In this document: positions 61,884 to 64,000 of the stretch, piece after piece
How the letters are laid out: the number at the start of each line of letters is the position of its first letter
How positions within the stretch are numbered: position 1 is the first letter of the stretch
Assembly: GCA_903902705.1 (NCBI GenBank)
Contig: CAIUVX010000139.1
Coordinates: 62,001-126,000, forward strand
Direction of reading: 5' to 3'
Length of the DNA stretch: 64,000 nucleotides
From: an uncultured Methylococcales bacterium
Lineage (GTDB): Bacteria > Pseudomonadota > Gammaproteobacteria > Methylococcales > Methylomonadaceae
Notes under the pieces: model-generated
Told to the model about the DNA's origin: nothing
Seen by the model: the letters and a program-made list of their open reading frames with translations, nothing else
Database searches by the model: none
Translations under genes and position numbers: made by a program

Positions 61884-62885
61884 TTATTGGGTGATTAGCC
61901 CAGATTCGTCTGAAAATTTCCAGACACGAGTTATAAGCAGTATATCAAGTTCGCTACGCAATTTTGCAGGTAATGGAGGAAAAGGTGCGCTCATACGGAC
62001 GATATTTTTTGCCTGTTCATCAAGTTCTGGAATTCCAGAAGAATGAGTAATGCGCATACTGTCAATGCTCCCATCCATTTTTATACCAACATCCATTGTT
62101 AAGGTCGCCGAAAAACCTGCTTTGCTTGCCGCTGCGGGGTAATTATTATTCCCTACGCGCTCTACTTTAGTATCCCAATCTCTTTTATATTGTGCTACCA
62201 CTGATTTATTAGCACTGACTTGGTTAACCGATTTAGTGGTTGTCGCCTGCATCACGCTGACTGGTCGCTGTACTGTTTGTGCAGCTTGTTCCATAATTTG
62301 TTGCTGTAAAATAGCGGCTGATAAATGATGGTGTGTTTCAGGGCGACTGCTAGTGCTTAATTCATTGGGAATATCGATTTTTTGCTCGGATTCCTTTTGA
62401 GTAATAATTTTCTGCTCTACTTTAGGTTTACTCACTGGCTGAAAATTATCTTCAATCGGCGGTTTTACCTGAGGAGTAGGTTTAATTTTTTCAGGCGTTT
62501 TTGGAATTGGTTTTGCCGAAGGTGGCGGTTTAATTTTTTCTTGCATTTTAGGAATAGGCTTTACCTGAGGCGCAGGTTTAGCTTTTTCAATTGGCTTTTC
62601 TAGGTGTTTAACTGGCTCAGGCTTACTGATACTGGTTTGCTGACCTGACGCTAACTGATTTTCTGCTGCCAAAAATTGCGCTTTTTCAGGAGCGTCTATT
62701 GAAGGAGTCGTGATTAAGGTAATATCAATATCTCTACTAACGCTTTCTGGCTCTGGCTTAGCCAATTCCACTTCCAAACTGATAATAATATGCACAACAA
62801 CAGCGATGGCGATAGCCACCCATAAGGCGTAATTATCAGGCAATGTAGCCGCAGGAGAATAGTTAGGCATTACTTGATCGGTCAT
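61884..62885 (-). CDS. tonB: TonB-like energy transducer
   Basis: A 333-residue protein. One membrane anchor (about residues 20-40, WVAIAIAVVVHIIISLEVEL) is followed by a long Pro/Lys-rich periplasmic spacer (about 65-165) with imperfect repeats of KPIPK..EKIKP, and a C-terminal TonB domain (about 240-330, 'YPAAASKAGFSATLTMDV' and 'ITHSSGIPELDEQA'). It transmits proton-motive force to outer-membrane receptors or, as in Pseudomonas TonB3, serves motility. The stop of gshB overlaps its start by one base. Confidence 0.92.
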   Translation of the reverse strand: MTDQVMPNYSPAATLPDNYALWVAIAIAVVVHIIISLEVELAKPEPESVSRDIDITLITTPSIDAPEKAQFLAAENQLASGQQTSISKPEPVKHLEKPIEKAKPAPQVKPIPKMQEKIKPPPSAKPIPKTPEKIKPTPQVKPPIEDNFQPVSKPKVEQKIITQKESEQKIDIPNELSTSSRPETHHHLSAAILQQQIMEQAAQTVQRPVSVMQATTTKSVNQVSANKSVVAQYKRDWDTKVERVGNNNYPAAASKAGFSATLTMDVGIKMDGSIDSMRITHSSGIPELDEQAKNIVRMSAPFPPLPAKLRSELDILLITRVWKFSDESGLITQ

Positions 62886-63832
62886 CAGTTTATCGCTTGC
62901 TCAATATGATCCATTAGTAGACCACAAATATTCAGTCCAAATTGCGTATCCAATTCCACCACGCACGTCGGGCTAGTAACATTAATTTCTGTCAGCGTGT
63001 CGCCTATTACGTCTAAACCAACAAAAACCAGTCCTTTATCGCGTAATGTCGCTCCAACTTCATTGGCAATCCAACGGTCTCTATCAGTTAAGGGACGACC
63101 TTCTGCGCGTCCACCTGCGGCAAGATTGCCACGCGTTTCGCCTTGCGCGGGAATACGCGCTAAACAATAAGGCACAGGTTCGCCATTAATGACTAGAATA
63201 CGTTTATCGCCGTCTTTAATCGCAGGCAAATATTTTTGTGCCATCACATAACGACTATTGTATTCAGTCATGGTTTCCAGAATCACACTAAGATTAGGAT
63301 CATTTTGACGCAAATGAAAAATAGAGGTGCCGCCCATGCCGTCTAGCGGTTTTAAAATAATTTCCCCTTGTTCGGTTAAAAAATCTCTAATCCGTTTTGG
63401 CTCTCTGGTAACTAAGGTTTCAGCGCAACATTGCGGAAACCATGCAGTAAATAATTTTTCATTAGCATCACGCAACGACTGCGGTTTATTGACCACATAA
63501 GCACCCATACTTTCGGCACGTTCCAATAAATATGTCGCGTAAATAAATTCTTGATTAAACGGCGGGTCTTTACGCATCATAATGACTTGCAATGCGTGCA
63601 GCGGAATATCCTGCTCATCAATGAACTGATACCACTGCTTAGCATCACGCTGAACTTTTAGCGTGCGCGTGCGGGCATAAGCAATGCCATTTCTTAAAAA
63701 TAAGTCATTTAACTCCATGTAATGCAATTCCCATCCGCGTGCTTGGGCTTCCAGTAACATAGCAAAACTGGTGTCTTTTTTTATATTGATATGGGCTATA
63801 GAGTCCATAACCATACCGAGTTTAATAGGCAT
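62885..63832 (-). CDS. gshB: Glutathione synthetase
   Basis: A 315-residue ATP-grasp enzyme joining gamma-glutamylcysteine and glycine. The start MPIKLGMVMDSIAHINIKKD is typical, with 'RKDPPFNQEFIYATYLLERAE' near residue 85, 'IILKPLDGMGGTSIF' near 170 and 'LVFVGLDVIGDTLTEINVTSPT' near 270. ATG 63832 is chosen; the frame extends to 63904 only through a TTG start. It is the first gene of the block. Bases 63833-64000 contain no gene I can support. Confidence 0.95.
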   Translation of the reverse strand: MPIKLGMVMDSIAHINIKKDTSFAMLLEAQARGWELHYMELNDLFLRNGIAYARTRTLKVQRDAKQWYQFIDEQDIPLHALQVIMMRKDPPFNQEFIYATYLLERAESMGAYVVNKPQSLRDANEKLFTAWFPQCCAETLVTREPKRIRDFLTEQGEIILKPLDGMGGTSIFHLRQNDPNLSVILETMTEYNSRYVMAQKYLPAIKDGDKRILVINGEPVPYCLARIPAQGETRGNLAAGGRAEGRPLTDRDRWIANEVGATLRDKGLVFVGLDVIGDTLTEINVTSPTCVVELDTQFGLNICGLLMDHIEQAIN

Positions 63833-64000
63833 TAGGGTTCCGATGTAATGAGCGGTGTTGTGGCAACGCACTTTGTGTGCGTACCATTTTAATGGAATTG
63901 TCAAAATTTGACAGTCTTGCGTACATAAGATTACTGTTTTTTATAAATCGTTGTGCGCTTATCCATCAGTAACTTCATTTGAAAAATGCGTTGAAACATT

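Noticed and set aside
63833-64000. Partial gene at the right edge
   Set aside because: Short open stretches exist on the minus strand but none has recognisable residues within the few codons visible.

Overview
The window is about 64 kb of an AT-rich (roughly 40% GC by eye) chromosome of a gammaproteobacterium. The evidence is the block gshB-tonB-algH-ruvX-pyrR, the block pheT-ihfA-merR-like-tRNA-Pro, ccmCDE, a diheme cytochrome c4, apaG and a complete-looking Proteobacterial type VI secretion system (T6SS). A sulfur-oxidising (Thiotrichales/Beggiatoa-like) or methanotrophic (Methylococcales-like) lineage fits the style of the genome: caspase-like proteins, Uma2 relics and many short palindromic repeats. 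The sequence alone does not settle the genus.

Layout. 0-5.6 kb: the start of apaG, a membrane heme-sensor/HD-GYP protein, coaX-birA and a folM-like reductase. 5.8-37.9 kb: one unbroken co-directional minus-strand array of 20 genes. Read in its own direction it runs: glycine-zipper lipoprotein, membrane-anchored WD40 caspase (C14), a very short TpsA-like exoprotein, its TpsB transporter, an exported TPR-CHAT protease, then the T6SS genes tagH-tssK-tssL-tssM-tagF/pppA fusion-tssA-tssB-tssC-hcp-tagJ-tssE-tssF-tssG, two peptidase genes with peptidoglycan-binding domains (papain/C39-like and M35-like), and clpV. 38.1-41.9 kb on the plus strand: parA, a mini-protein resembling the ParB N terminus, parB, then ccmCDE and a nuclease. 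42-44 kb: a TerC-like membrane protein and cytochrome c4. 44-51 kb: pheS and pheT, normally adjacent, are separated by a Uma2 pseudogene, a subtilase and a small protein resembling the subtilase propeptide; then ihfA, a MerR-like regulator and tRNA-Pro. 51.2-53.1 kb: a decayed island in tRNA-Pro (frameshifted integrase, truncated PLD-type helicase gene, transposase tail). 53.2-56.7 kb: three AT-rich glycan/lipid-type genes. 57-60.2 kb: two paralogous small membrane proteins flanking a formylglycine-generating-enzyme-fold protein whose C terminus looks like a diversity-generating-retroelement target. 60.3-63.8 kb: pyrR-ruvX-algH-tonB-gshB.

How the genes may work together. The T6SS locus encodes baseplate, sheath, membrane complex (without TssJ), phosphatase and FHA regulators, and recycling ATPase, but no VgrG, PAAR or PpkA. 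The genes directly upstream place two caspase-fold proteases, both apparently exported, and a two-partner secretion pair in the same transcriptional direction; the CHAT gene ends 16 bases before tagH begins. A run of ten C within the tssL coding sequence could switch the apparatus by slippage. The caspase/TPS/T6SS array, the tssL tract and the ParB-like mini-protein are the most interesting items. Short GTAGGTTGG-type palindromes border the peptidase genes and several other junctions and look like a genome-wide repeat family.
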